From positions 111,418 through 175,417 of the forward strand of contig JAEWCC010000065.1 in assembly GCA_023390815.1 (NCBI GenBank): a DNA stretch of 64,000 bases, written 5' to 3'. The notes beneath the pieces are model-generated. The model worked only from the letters and a program-made list of their open reading frames with translations, made no database searches and was not told the origin of the DNA. The DNA is from Bacillota bacterium. Lineage in GTDB: Bacteria > Bacillota > Clostridia > Christensenellales > SZUA-584. Each line of letters begins with the position of its first letter. The stretch's first letter is position 1. Shown here piece after piece: positions 8,404 to 16,868 of this stretch. Both the position numbers and the translations under genes were made by a program.

Positions 8404-9294
8404 ATGAAACGCATATTCATTTTGGTGCTCGCCCTCGCAATGATCTTCTCGTTTGCGGCATGCGCAGGCGCTCCCGTACCGACGGATACAGAGGAAGCGA
8501 GCGAATCGCAGCAGGCGTCTGAAATCGCCAGTGAGTCGGCTGCTGCTTCCGATACCGCGGCAGCGGATACGTCCTGGACAGATATTGAGACAAAGGGCAG
8601 CTTCACGCTGGGCTTTGACGAGAACTTCCCGCCCATGGGCTATAAGGACGACAGCGGCAAGCATGTCGGCTTCGACATCGACATGGCCACCGAAGTCGCG
8701 TCCCGCCTCGGCCTCGAGCTCAAGCTTCAGCCGGTGGACTGGGATTCCAAGGTGCTCGAACTCAACGGCGGGAACATCGACCTGATCTGGAACGGCCTTT
8801 CGATCACGGAAGAATATAAAAAAGACATTCTCTTCTCGCAGCCGTATATGAACAACCGTCAGATCGTCATCGTGATGGCAAGCTCGGGCATCGCCAGCAT
8901 CGCGGACCTCGCGGGCAAAACCGTAGCGGCGCAGTCGGGATCGAGCGCCATGTCGGCGATCGAAGCCCAGCCCGAAGTCAAGGATACGTTCGGCGAACTG
9001 GTGGAAAGCCCGGACTATGTCGAAGCCCTCATGGAGCTTAAGCAGGGCAGCGTAGACGCGGTCGTGATCGACGAGATCGTCGGACGGTACTACATCAGCC
9101 ACGACGATACCCCGGATGCGTATGCCGTTCTGGAGGATAACTTCGGCGAAGAGCAGTACGGCGTCGGTTTCCGGTTGGGTGATCAGGCTTTCCGGGATAA
9201 GATTCAGGAAACCATCGACGCCATGATCGCGGACGGCAAAGCGGCGGAAATCTCGCAGAAGTGGTTCGGCGAAAATATCGTAATCGGCGAATAA
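8404..9294 (+). CDS. Polar amino-acid ABC transporter substrate-binding lipoprotein
   Basis: A family 3 solute-binding protein. The ATG at 8404 follows GGAGG by seven bases; the longer in-frame start at 8386 lacks a site. Residues 1-17 are a lipoprotein signal ending in FAAC, so Cys18 would be lipidated and anchor the protein outside the membrane. An Ser/Ala/Glu-rich linker follows, then the two-lobed domain beginning GSFTLGFDENFPPMGY, with HVGFDIDMATEVA and the QSGSSA phosphate-like turn typical of Gln/Arg/His-type binders. It is first in the importer operon. The exact amino acid cannot be read from the sequence. Confidence 0.92.
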   Translation: MKRIFILVLALAMIFSFAACAGAPVPTDTEEASESQQASEIASESAAASDTAAADTSWTDIETKGSFTLGFDENFPPMGYKDDSGKHVGFDIDMATEVASRLGLELKLQPVDWDSKVLELNGGNIDLIWNGLSITEEYKKDILFSQPYMNNRQIVIVMASSGIASIADLAGKTVAAQSGSSAMSAIEAQPEVKDTFGELVESPDYVEALMELKQGSVDAVVIDEIVGRYYISHDDTPDAYAVLEDNFGEEQYGVGFRLGDQAFRDKIQETIDAMIADGKAAEISQKWFGENIVIGE

Positions 9295-9305
9295 CGGGTT
9301 TGAAG

Positions 9306-9335
9306 ATACAGGCAGGCCCACGGGTCTGCCTGTAT
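9306..9335 (+). terminator. Intra-operon hairpin after the binding-protein gene
   Basis: ATACAGGCAG pairs perfectly with CTGCCTGTAT, and part of the loop can also pair. There is no proper T run, so it is more likely to protect the 3' end of the binding-protein mRNA or partly attenuate than to terminate fully. This would give the usual excess of binding protein over permease. Confidence 0.65.
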
Positions 9336-9390
9336 TCATCATCACGCAAACGCTTGCCCGCAGGCGTTTATTGCTTTAAAGGAAAGGCAT

Positions 9391-10053
9391 ATGGAATATT
9401 TTCAGGAGCCCGGCAAACTGGCGAGCCTGCTGGGGCAAATGATGAATGGTTCGCTCGTGACGCTTGAGGTATGGTTTTTTACGCTGCTAGTTGCGCTCCC
9501 CTTGGGGATGCTGATCTGTCAGATGCGCATATCTAAAAGCAAGGTACTGAACGGCATATCCAAGGTATACATTCTGTATTTTCGCGGTACGCCGCTGTTG
9601 CTCCAGCTCTTGTTCATGTTCTTCGGTATGCCCATCGTGTTCGGCTTTACATTTGACAGAACCTTTGCCGCGATCTTCGCTTTCGTGCTCAATTACGCGG
9701 CCTATTTTGCTGAGATCTACCGCGGCGGCATCCAGTCCATCCCCAAGGGCCAGTATGAAGCGGCCCATGTACTGGGTCTCTCCAACCGCGTTACGTTTAC
9801 CAAGGTGATATTACCACAGGTGGTCAAGCGCATTCTGCCGCCGATGGGCAACGAGGTCATCACGCTCGTTAAGGATACAGCGCTCGTCTACGCGATCGCC
9901 ATCAGTGATCTGCTGAAGGAAGCCAAGATCGCCGTCGTGCGCGACAACACAATCATACCCTTTGTAATCGCGGCGATATTCTACCTGATTATGAATGGCG
10001 TATTAACCAAGGCGCTCACTATGATCGAGCGCAAATTTGCTTATTACAGATAG
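9391..10053 (+). CDS. Amino-acid ABC transporter permease
   Basis: A 220-residue inner-membrane subunit of the His/Glu/Gln/Arg/opine type, with about five transmembrane segments. FRGTPLLLQLLF is the conserved N-terminal segment of this family, and the EAAHVLGLSNRVTFTKVILPQ loop is the EAA motif that contacts the ATPase. AGGAAAGG lies upstream of the start. It lies between the binding-protein and ATPase genes on the same strand. Confidence 0.94.
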   Translation: MEYFQEPGKLASLLGQMMNGSLVTLEVWFFTLLVALPLGMLICQMRISKSKVLNGISKVYILYFRGTPLLLQLLFMFFGMPIVFGFTFDRTFAAIFAFVLNYAAYFAEIYRGGIQSIPKGQYEAAHVLGLSNRVTFTKVILPQVVKRILPPMGNEVITLVKDTALVYAIAISDLLKEAKIAVVRDNTIIPFVIAAIFYLIMNGVLTKALTMIERKFAYYR

Positions 10054-10061
10054 GATTCAAT

Positions 10062-10817
10062 ATGCTTAAAGCGACTCAAATCAAAAAGAAATTTGGCACG
10101 CTGGAAGTGCTTCAGGGCGTCGATCTGGAAGTTAAGAAGGGCGACGTCGTTGCGGTGATCGGCCCCTCTGGCTCGGGCAAGTCGACGCTGCTGCGCTGCA
10201 TCAACCTGCTCGAGACGGCGGACGGCGGCAGCCTCGAAATTGACGGCGAGTACCTGTTTCATGAGGAATACGGCAAGGTCGTCTACGCGGACGCACAGAA
10301 GAAGCGCGTATTGCGCAAACGCCTCGGCCTCGTATTTCAGGATTTCAACCTGTTCCCGCACCTTAGCGTGATGCAGAACCTGATGCTCGCGCCCCTGCAG
10401 GAAGAGAACGCCGACAGGCAGGCGATTGAAGCCGACTGCCGCGAACTGCTGCGCAAGGTGGGGCTTTCGGACAAGGAGAAGAGCTATCCGTTCGAGCTTT
10501 CGGGCGGACAGAAGCAGCGCGTCGCCATCGCGCGCGCGCTCGCGCTGAGGCCCGAGATCCTGTGCTTCGACGAGCCGACCTCCGCGCTGGACCCGGAGCT
10601 GACCGCCGAGGTGCTTGCGTGCATCAAGCAGCTCGCCGCCGAGCACATGACTATGGTCGTGGTCACGCACGAGATGGGTTTTGCGGGCGAGGTCGCGAAC
10701 GAGGTGCTGTTTATGGACAACGGCGCGGTGATCGAGCGGGGCACCGCCGACGAGGTGCTTCGCAATCCGAACAACCAGCGTACGCGCGAGTTCATGAGCA
10801 AGCTGCTGTCGATTTAA
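10062..10817 (+). CDS. Amino-acid ABC transporter ATP-binding protein (GlnQ type)
   Basis: A 251-residue ATPase with Walker A GPSGSGKST, signature LSGGQKQRVAIARAL, Walker B ILCFDEPTSALDP and switch His in VVVTHEMGF. It starts eight bases after the permease stop. The slightly long segment between Walker A and the Q-loop (residues 60-85, FHEEYGKVVYADAQKKR) is typical of this subfamily. It completes a three-gene importer with a single permease, which probably homodimerises. Confidence 0.95.
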   Translation: MLKATQIKKKFGTLEVLQGVDLEVKKGDVVAVIGPSGSGKSTLLRCINLLETADGGSLEIDGEYLFHEEYGKVVYADAQKKRVLRKRLGLVFQDFNLFPHLSVMQNLMLAPLQEENADRQAIEADCRELLRKVGLSDKEKSYPFELSGGQKQRVAIARALALRPEILCFDEPTSALDPELTAEVLACIKQLAAEHMTMVVVTHEMGFAGEVANEVLFMDNGAVIERGTADEVLRNPNNQRTREFMSKLLSI

Positions 10818-10850
10818 GCCCATTTACTAGGGCGCTGCCCTCGTGCTCCC

Positions 10851-10875
10851 GCTTCTTTTCTTGATGGAAAGAAGC
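10851..10875. repeat. Intergenic inverted repeat after the amino-acid ABC operon
   Basis: GCTTCTTT and AAAGAAGC, 8-base perfect arms around a 9-base loop, in a stretch that has no gene. There is no T run after it. It could be a dispersed intergenic element, but only this copy is visible in the window. Confidence 0.45.
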
Positions 10876-10965
10876 AAAAGACTCGGGAAATGGCTCCCGG
10901 AAAGCGCAGCTTTTTAGAGTGGTCATCCGTGAGAGACACTATAAGAAGTTCTTTGACATGTTGCA

Positions 10966-10995
10966 CCCGTCATTCTTATGGCGGGCGTTTTATTT
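10966..10995 (+). terminator. Likely terminator of the amino-acid ABC operon
   Basis: CCCGTC pairs with GGCGGG (one G-T pair) across an 8-base loop and is followed by CGTTTTATTT. It reaches into the 3' end of the convergent GrpB-family gene. Confidence 0.55.
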
Positions 10996-11574
10996 GATTC
11001 TATGCTTGTTTGCGAACTCGCTCCGCGCCAACGCGGTGTGCTGCCGCACGAATCCCGTTTTCGCTTGCGTGTATGCGTCCCGGGCATGCTCATAGCGCCG
11101 CCTCAGACGCTTCTTGAGTGCCCCGTAGATCTGTGCAACTTCCGGGTTGGCTATCAGGTAGTCGCGGAAGTAAAGTTCGTCCCAATCGCCGCTGTAGCGT
11201 ACGTGCAGATGGTAGGCCTGCCCCTCAAACCCATGCGGCGTGTAACCCTTCATAAACATCATGTGCGGCGGCGGATTCTCCGGCTGTGGAGTGAATATGT
11301 ACTCAGCCGCAACCAGCGCGGCTTTCAGCCGCTCTGGTTCGCACCCTTTCGTAATCTCCAGCAATATGTCGATCGTAGGCTTGGCGATGAGACCAGGCAC
11401 CGCCGTACTGCCGATGTGGCTGATACGCGCGATGTTCTCCTTCCCCACGGCACGTTCAATGCGCTCCCGTTCCTGCGCATAGCGCTCGCCCCATGCGGGG
11501 TCGTACGGGGCGAGGATGATTGGGAACAGTGCCCACAATTCCTCATTGGTCATTTCGGATAGTTCTTTGTTCAC
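10990..11574 (-). CDS. GrpB family protein (UPF0157)
   Basis: Member of a nucleotidyltransferase-fold family of unproven function; the name is historical and it is not the GrpE partner. Family motifs visible are YDPAWGERYAQERERI, ISHIGSTAVPGLIAKPTIDILLEI and HLHVRYSGDWDELYFRDYL. I chose the GTG at 11574 (194 residues) because it overlaps the upstream stop as GTGA, a translational-coupling arrangement, with AGAAG upstream. The next ATG at 11553 is the alternative and has no good site. It forms an operon with the GNAT gene. Confidence 0.82.
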   Translation of the reverse strand: MNKELSEMTNEELWALFPIILAPYDPAWGERYAQERERIERAVGKENIARISHIGSTAVPGLIAKPTIDILLEITKGCEPERLKAALVAAEYIFTPQPENPPPHMMFMKGYTPHGFEGQAYHLHVRYSGDWDELYFRDYLIANPEVAQIYGALKKRLRRRYEHARDAYTQAKTGFVRQHTALARSEFANKHRIK

Positions 11575-12002
11575 AGCTTCTTCTTGTACCCCGTGTGCTT
11601 GTCCGGCTCGAAACCGGCGGACTCGTAGAAGCCGCACGCATCCAGCCTGCTTTTTTCGGTCACGAGTATCATCTGTGTGCAGCCGCGTATCTTTGCCCGT
11701 TTTTCCAGCTCCGTCAGCAGCGCGTGCCCCACGCCCGCCCTGCGGCAGGCTTTGTCCACGATCATGTTCTCGACGACCAGAAACGGACTGCAGTCGCCGT
11801 AAAGCTCTTCGCAGACGATGCCCATCACGGAGCCGAGAAGTTTACTGCCTTCCACAGCGGCGAGCAGGATATGAGTATCGCGCCCTTCCAGCTTTTCAAG
11901 CTGTCCTGCCATCTTCTCCGGGTTCGACTTCTCGCCCCAGAACTGTTCGTAAAGTTCCGCCAGCTGCGGCAGATCACGCGCTTCCACGCTTCGGACAATC
12001 AT
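11571..12002 (-). CDS. GNAT family N-acetyltransferase
   Basis: A 143-residue single-domain acyl-CoA-dependent acetyltransferase. The CoA pyrophosphate loop is RRAGVGHALL, preceded by the V-x-N-M-I-V strand and followed by the FYESAGFEPDKHTGYKK end typical of the fold. AGGAG precedes the start. It is coupled to the downstream GrpB-family gene through a GTGA overlap. The acceptor substrate is unknown. Confidence 0.88.
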   Translation of the reverse strand: MIVRSVEARDLPQLAELYEQFWGEKSNPEKMAGQLEKLEGRDTHILLAAVEGSKLLGSVMGIVCEELYGDCSPFLVVENMIVDKACRRAGVGHALLTELEKRAKIRGCTQMILVTEKSRLDACGFYESAGFEPDKHTGYKKKL

Positions 12003-12075
12003 CGAATTCTCTCCTGATAAAGAATAAAGCCTCGTTATACATTCGACACATATATGCCAACCCCTTGGAATATGG

Positions 12076-12081
12076 TATAAT
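12076..12081 (+). promoter_or_regulatory. Extended -10 promoter of the metallophosphoesterase gene
   Basis: TGGTATAAT, a perfect -10 with the TGn extension, about 64 bases upstream of the start. No convincing -35 was found at the usual distance. Confidence 0.5.
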
Positions 12082-12144
12082 TTACGCTAACATACTCTTT
12101 CATTCGTTTTCTTACAGACTAAATTAAAATTCGGAGGCAGTATT

Positions 12145-13179
12145 GTGAAAAAGGGGTTTCGGGTACTGATCAAGGTTTTCGCGGTAATCATCGCATTGGC
12201 CGTGATTCTCTTTATCAGCTATGAAGTGTATATGTCCACAGAAGTCATAGGAGAACCCATGGAAAGCGTGTGGCTGGAGACTCAGCCGTTTGACCCGCAA
12301 TCGGTCAGCCAGCTTGTAAAAAAGGATGACGAGGATTTTCAGATCCTGCTGTTTTCAGATATCCAGCTCACAGGCAATCCCTTTGGCGATCCACAAGCAC
12401 TTCGCCTCGTTGATGATCTGGTAAACGAAGTGCAGCCAGACTTTATCATGACGACAGGGGATAATACAGAAGGGCTCTTTGCTGATGTTGTGACAAAAAA
12501 GTTGATCACGCAGATGGAGACGTATGAGATCCCCTGGGGCGTTACGCTCGGCAATCATGACAGCGAAGGCAGAGCGGACCGGAATTGGCATGGTAATCAG
12601 TATAAGAACGCCCAATATTCGGTGTTTCAGTCGGGACCGTCTAACATCCACGGCGTCGGCAACTACGCTGTAGACATCGTGGATGAACAAAACGAACCGA
12701 TCTATGCGTTGATCATGCTGGATTCCAATACCACGAGACAGTATGAAGACGGCGTCGATTACGACTACATCTACGACGACCAGATTGCCTGGTATAAATG
12801 GGCTGTGGAGGGCCAGCCGGGTGTACCGTCCATGCTGTTTTTTCATATCCCGCTGCCCGAATTCGACGAAGCGATTGCACAATGGCAGGCTGGCGAGCTG
12901 GATGCAAGCACCTGTTTTGGCGAGATCAACGAAGCGGTTTGCGATGCCCCCGTCAACACGGGCCTGTTCGATACAGTCAAAGCGCTTGACAGCACCACCC
13001 ACATATTCGTCGGCCACGACCATGTCAACTGTCTTTCAGTTGAGTATGAAGGCATCCGGCTGACGTACGGGTTGAAGACCGGCCCCACATCCTATTATGA
13101 TAAAGACTTGCAGGGCGCGACACTGATTACGATCAAGGCCGATACAAACGAAGTCATCGTAGAATATTTATACCGGTGA
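12145..13179 (+). CDS. Membrane-anchored metallophosphoesterase
   Basis: Calcineurin-like phosphoesterase of 344 residues. Residues 8-27 are a single hydrophobic segment that anchors or exports the protein. The dinuclear metal-site motifs follow in order: SDIQ, GDN, GNHD, FFHIP and GHDH, all intact. The layout resembles the extracellular purple-acid-phosphatase-like (PPA1/DcrA) group. It starts with GTG, with GGAGG seven bases upstream. It is monocistronic. The natural substrate cannot be told. Confidence 0.88.
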   Translation: MKKGFRVLIKVFAVIIALAVILFISYEVYMSTEVIGEPMESVWLETQPFDPQSVSQLVKKDDEDFQILLFSDIQLTGNPFGDPQALRLVDDLVNEVQPDFIMTTGDNTEGLFADVVTKKLITQMETYEIPWGVTLGNHDSEGRADRNWHGNQYKNAQYSVFQSGPSNIHGVGNYAVDIVDEQNEPIYALIMLDSNTTRQYEDGVDYDYIYDDQIAWYKWAVEGQPGVPSMLFFHIPLPEFDEAIAQWQAGELDASTCFGEINEAVCDAPVNTGLFDTVKALDSTTHIFVGHDHVNCLSVEYEGIRLTYGLKTGPTSYYDKDLQGATLITIKADTNEVIVEYLYR

Positions 13180-13195
13180 TCAGGAAAGAACCGGT

Positions 13196-13212
13196 ATCCC
13201 CGCAGCGGGGGT
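13196..13212. terminator. Weak hairpin between the convergent phosphoesterase and nitroreductase genes
   Basis: ATCCCCG pairs with CGGGGGT around CAG. There is no T run on either side, so any termination would be weak. Confidence 0.35.
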
Positions 13213-13267
13213 ACGATTGATCGCCCCAGAACTGCTCATAAAGCAACGCGGCTGTGGGCAGACCTGT

Positions 13268-13924
13268 TTACAGATATCCCGGATGATCATCCTTGCCCGT
13301 CGCGCGCTGCTCCCACCGGTCGGTAAACAGTACGGCACTCAAATCGACTGCCTTCTGCGGGATGATCTTCGCTTCCGGCGCTTTGTAGCCCAGCGTAATG
13401 AACGTCGCCACTTCAAGCTCCTGCGGGATATTCAGCACCTGTTTGACCGCGGGCGTGTTGGCCGGAACCATCGTTGTGCCGTATACATCGTCCTCCGCGA
13501 GGCTCAGCAGGATGTTTTCAATGCAGCACCATACCGCGGCAAGGCAGTTGAGATCGACCACCCTTTTGCTTTCCGCCACCTGCGTCTTGGGCTTGTACGC
13601 CACGACCAGCACCTCGGGCGCTTTTAGTATCATCCGCTTTTGCTTGGGGATCGCATCCAGATACATCTCCCGCGCAATCTCCTCATAGCGCTGCAGGTTC
13701 TGTTTGGTCCGCTCGGAAACCGTCTCATTCATATCCTCGGTTTGCGTCAGCGCGAGACGCAGCGCCGGGTCCTTGACGAGCGTAAAATACACCTGTTTTA
13801 AGTGGTTATAGCTGGGCGCTTTGAGGCCCGCCTCCAGCGCTTTCCTGACGACCTCGGGAGGTATCGGCTTATCGAGATAGTCCCTGACCGTTCTTCTCTT
13901 TTCAATGGCTTCCATCAGTTCCAT
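13268..13924 (-). CDS. Nitroreductase family protein
   Basis: FMN-dependent NAD(P)H oxidoreductase fold. The N-terminus AIEKRRTVRDYLDKPIPPE carries the FMN-phosphate-binding Arg residues, APSYNHLK the flavin loop, and ITLGYKAPEAK the C-terminal flavin contact. I chose the ATG at 13924 because GAGG lies six bases upstream; the first in-frame ATG, 12 bases earlier, contains that box. It is 29 bases downstream of the PhzF-family gene on the same strand and probably co-transcribed. Confidence 0.88.
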   Translation of the reverse strand: MELMEAIEKRRTVRDYLDKPIPPEVVRKALEAGLKAPSYNHLKQVYFTLVKDPALRLALTQTEDMNETVSERTKQNLQRYEEIAREMYLDAIPKQKRMILKAPEVLVVAYKPKTQVAESKRVVDLNCLAAVWCCIENILLSLAEDDVYGTTMVPANTPAVKQVLNIPQELEVATFITLGYKAPEAKIIPQKAVDLSAVLFTDRWEQRATGKDDHPGYL

Positions 13925-13953
13925 AGTCAACCTCATTGATTAAGTCTGCCGTA

Positions 13954-14832
13954 TTACAGATAATACTCGCCGCTGATGCGTACCGCCGCCCCACCGCCGA
14001 ACAGCACGCGCCCGTCCTTCGCCTTGAGCTTGATTGTATTGAATATGCGGTCTATCCCGCCCTGCTCGATTGCGATCGGGCTTCCATCCCATAACCCGTG
14101 TCTCATCATATAGTACCCGAAGGCGCTGTTACCCGAGCCGGTTGCGGGGTCTTCCAGATACCCGTACTTGGGCGCGAACACACGCGTATGCGCCGCGTAC
14201 GCCCTGTCAGCGGTTTCCCGGCACCAGATCAGCACGATGTCCGCACCCGCCGTCAAGCAAAAATCCTTGAGCCACTGCGGATTCGGGAACACCTCCACCT
14301 CACTCTGCAATCCGGCGACGGGAACGATCAGCGTCCGGAGCCCGGCACTGACGAGATCGATCGGATATTCGCGCGATATGCTGCTTTCCGAAAGCTCCAG
14401 CGCATCCGCCGCCCCTGCGGCAGAAACTTCCGTACCAATGTACCTCGCTTCCGGCGCGGAAATGAAGATGTCGCCGGTGGTTTCCATCTCGTTGTACACG
14501 GTGATCAGTCCCGCTTTGTTGGTCTCCACCGATACCTCCCGCTTTACCATCAGCTCTGGCGTGTTCTTGATCAGATCGGCCATGCATGCGATGGTGCCGT
14601 GGCCGCAGAAGTCCACTTCCCCTTCCGAGGAGTAATACGTTAGCTTCACATCGGCGACCTTGCTGCTTCCCGCATAGACCATCTCGGACACAAACCCTTT
14701 GTGCTGCCGGGCAATCGCCAACATCTGGTCGGGTGGCAGCGGCGTTTCGTCCATATAAATACAAGCTGCCGGATTGCCCAGCGAGCCCTCGGACACAAAC
14801 GCGTCGATTTTCTTATACTTCAGTACTTTCAT
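13954..14832 (-). CDS. PhzF family isomerase/epimerase-like protein
   Basis: A 292-residue protein of the PhzF/diaminopimelate-epimerase-like fold. The catalytic Glu lies in GFVSEMVYAG, with FCGHGT in the first half and DPATGSGNSAFGYYM in the second. I chose the ATG at 14832 because AGGAGAAGG precedes it and the family N-terminus (MKVLKYKKIDAF) begins there; 87 earlier in-frame codons are non-coding. There are no phenazine genes nearby, so its substrate is unknown. Confidence 0.88.
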   Translation of the reverse strand: MKVLKYKKIDAFVSEGSLGNPAACIYMDETPLPPDQMLAIARQHKGFVSEMVYAGSSKVADVKLTYYSSEGEVDFCGHGTIACMADLIKNTPELMVKREVSVETNKAGLITVYNEMETTGDIFISAPEARYIGTEVSAAGAADALELSESSISREYPIDLVSAGLRTLIVPVAGLQSEVEVFPNPQWLKDFCLTAGADIVLIWCRETADRAYAAHTRVFAPKYGYLEDPATGSGNSAFGYYMMRHGLWDGSPIAIEQGGIDRIFNTIKLKAKDGRVLFGGGAAVRISGEYYL

Positions 14833-14940
14833 CGTCCTTCTCCTTGCCCAAGCAGGTATTACCAAAACATTCGACATTTTTGTCCAATCTCCTTGATGGA
14901 CCTCCGATAAATCCGAATGATGGAAAGGGGGCAATTGGAA

Positions 14941-14967
14941 AGGCCATGCCGCATTGCGGCATGGCCT
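14941..14967. terminator. Strong 12-bp hairpin between the exporter operon and the PhzF-family gene
   Basis: AGGCCATGCCGC and GCGGCATGGCCT pair perfectly around a 3-base loop. On the minus strand it follows the stop of the exporter permease gene and is trailed by TTTCC only, so it may stop transcription or protect the mRNA end. Confidence 0.6.
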
Positions 14968-15019
14968 GTAGTTGGTTCCAAAGGATTTCGCCCTTCGGAC
15001 GGGTAACGGAAACTTACTT

Positions 15020-16183
15020 TTATTCGTAACGCAGCGCGTCGATCGGACGTAAGCTCGCCGCCTTGTTCGCGGGATAGATGCCGAACACGACACCGACGAA
15101 TGCGGAGAATCCGAGCGCCAGCGCGATGGTGCCTGCCGACATCGACATCCCGATGCCCATTGCCGTACCGATCACCTTGAGCCCCAGGAAGCCGATGCCG
15201 ATGCCGACCGCGCCGCCCGCAACCGAGAGCACGACGGCCTCAATCAAGAATTGGCCCAGTATATCGCTGCGCTGCGCGCCGATCGCCTTGCGGATACCGA
15301 TCTCGCGCGTACGCTCGGTGACGGACACCAGCATGATGTTCATGATACCGATGCCGCCGACCAGCAGCGATATTGCCGCAATGCCCGAGAGGAGCACCGT
15401 CATGACGCTCATGACCTGATTCATCACGTCGAGGATCGCGTTCTGGTTGATCACGTTATACGCGTCCTCGTCGTTAAGCTCACGCGTGAGGAAGTCCTCC
15501 GTCGCTTTCTGCGCGGCGTCTACCGTATCGGGCGTCGTCGCGGAGACGTAGAGCGCGTCGAATTCCTTGTCCGCGAACAGCCGCTGCGCTGTAGTTAGCG
15601 GAATGATCACCGTGTCATCCTTGTTGGCGAGCATGGTATCCGACTCCTCGAGTAGCCCCACCACGGTAAAGTTGAAACCCTCAATGTCGAGTGTATTGCC
15701 GATACAGTTCTTCGTACCGAACAGGTCATCCGCCACCTCCGTACCCAGCACCGCGTTGTAGGCATGCGCTTCCACGTCAATGTCGCTGATGAAACGCCCG
15801 AGCTGAATGTCCTGCCCGGTAATCTGCTGATAGGCCCGCGTGACGCCCTCCACGCTGTAGGCGTCGCTTTCGTCGCCCGCCTTAATGTTGGTGGTCTTGC
15901 TGACCACGCCCGTCACGCCCGCGACGTTACCGTCGTCCAGCAGCCCATTAAGGTCGGCAAGCGTGAGATAGGACGGCTTTGCGCCCGTGAACTGCACATA
16001 CAGCAGGTTGGAGCCAAGGCTCTCGATCTGCCCGGTAATCTCGCCGGTCGCGCCCTGCACCACCGATATCAGCAGCGTTACCGCCACGACGCCGATGATG
16101 ATACCCAGCATTGTGAGGAACGAACGCATCTTGTTGCCCTTGAGCGCGACAAACGCCATTTTAAGAGCCTGGGAGAATTTCAA
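15020..16183 (-). CDS. MacB-type ABC transporter permease (FtsX domain)
   Basis: Membrane subunit of an exporter: an N-terminal transmembrane helix (MLGIIIGVVAVTLLISVV), a large extracytoplasmic MacB core (about residues 45-250), then three helices with the FtsX motif RTREIGIRKAIGAQRSDIL. I chose the TTG at 16183 (387 residues) because AGGGGGTG lies six bases upstream and the family N-terminus LKFSQALKMAFVALKGNKMR begins there. It overlaps the ATPase gene by 23 bases. With the adjoining ATPase and adaptor it makes a complete MacAB-like system. Confidence 0.92.
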   Translation of the reverse strand: MKFSQALKMAFVALKGNKMRSFLTMLGIIIGVVAVTLLISVVQGATGEITGQIESLGSNLLYVQFTGAKPSYLTLADLNGLLDDGNVAGVTGVVSKTTNIKAGDESDAYSVEGVTRAYQQITGQDIQLGRFISDIDVEAHAYNAVLGTEVADDLFGTKNCIGNTLDIEGFNFTVVGLLEESDTMLANKDDTVIIPLTTAQRLFADKEFDALYVSATTPDTVDAAQKATEDFLTRELNDEDAYNVINQNAILDVMNQVMSVMTVLLSGIAAISLLVGGIGIMNIMLVSVTERTREIGIRKAIGAQRSDILGQFLIEAVVLSVAGGAVGIGIGFLGLKVIGTAMGIGMSMSAGTIALALGFSAFVGVVFGIYPANKAASLRPIDALRYE

Positions 16184-16868
16184 GCAGTCCACCCCCTTCC
16201 GCACTGTCCAATACGATCCTGCCATCGTGCATCTGCACCCGGCGCGAGGCCATCGCCGCGACGCCCGGATCGTGCGTGATCAGGATAATGCCGCGGCCCT
16301 CCTTGTGAAGCCCGATCAGTATCTCCATGATCTCCTTGCCGGATTTGCTGTCGAGGTTGCCCGTCGGCTCGTCGGCGAGTATCAGCGTGGGCTTGGTAGA
16401 GAGTGCCCGTGCGATCGCCACGCGCTGCTGCTGGCCGCCCGAAAGCTCGGAGGGCTTATGTTTCATGCGCTCGGTCAGACCTACCTTCCCCAGCGCTTCA
16501 TTTACGCGCTCACGGCGCTCCGAGAGCGGCAGCCCCTGATAGATCAGTGGCAGTTCCACGTTTTCATAAGCCGTCAGCTTCGGCAGCAGGTTAAACTGCT
16601 GAAATATGAAGCCTATTTCCTTGTTGCGTATCTGCCCGAGCTGGCGCTCCGTATAATCCTCAATCGACTGGCCGCCGAGGATGTATTCCCCTTCGTCCGC
16701 GAGGTCGAGACAGCCGATGATGTTCATAAGCGTCGATTTGCCGCTGCCCGAAGGGCCGATGACCGCGACAAACTCGCCGTCCGCCACTTTGAGCGTTACG
16801 CCGTCCAGCGCGTGTACGGCGGCATCGCCCATTTGGTATGTCTTTTTTACGTTTCGCAGCTCAATCAT
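16161..16868 (-). CDS. MacB/LolD-type ABC transporter ATP-binding protein
   Basis: A 235-residue ATPase with Walker A GPSGSGKST, Q-loop GFIFQQFNLLP, signature LSGGQQQRVAIARAL, Walker B LILADEPTGNLDSKSG and the switch His in ILITHDPGV. The Gly-Asn-Leu-Asp motif is typical of mechanotransmission-type exporters. Its ATG overlaps the adaptor stop as ATGA, so translation is coupled. Confidence 0.95.
   Translation of the reverse strand: MIELRNVKKTYQMGDAAVHALDGVTLKVADGEFVAVIGPSGSGKSTLMNIIGCLDLADEGEYILGGQSIEDYTERQLGQIRNKEIGFIFQQFNLLPKLTAYENVELPLIYQGLPLSERRERVNEALGKVGLTERMKHKPSELSGGQQQRVAIARALSTKPTLILADEPTGNLDSKSGKEIMEILIGLHKEGRGIILITHDPGVAAMASRRVQMHDGRIVLDSAEGGGLLEILPGS

Noticed and set aside
8380..9345. 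A 321-codon minus-strand open frame over the amino-acid binding-protein gene
   Set aside because: Antisense shadow; the plus-strand protein has a lipobox and a full solute-binding domain.
10044..10823. A 259-codon minus-strand open frame over the amino-acid ATPase gene
   Set aside because: Antisense shadow; the plus strand carries Walker A, signature and Walker B motifs.
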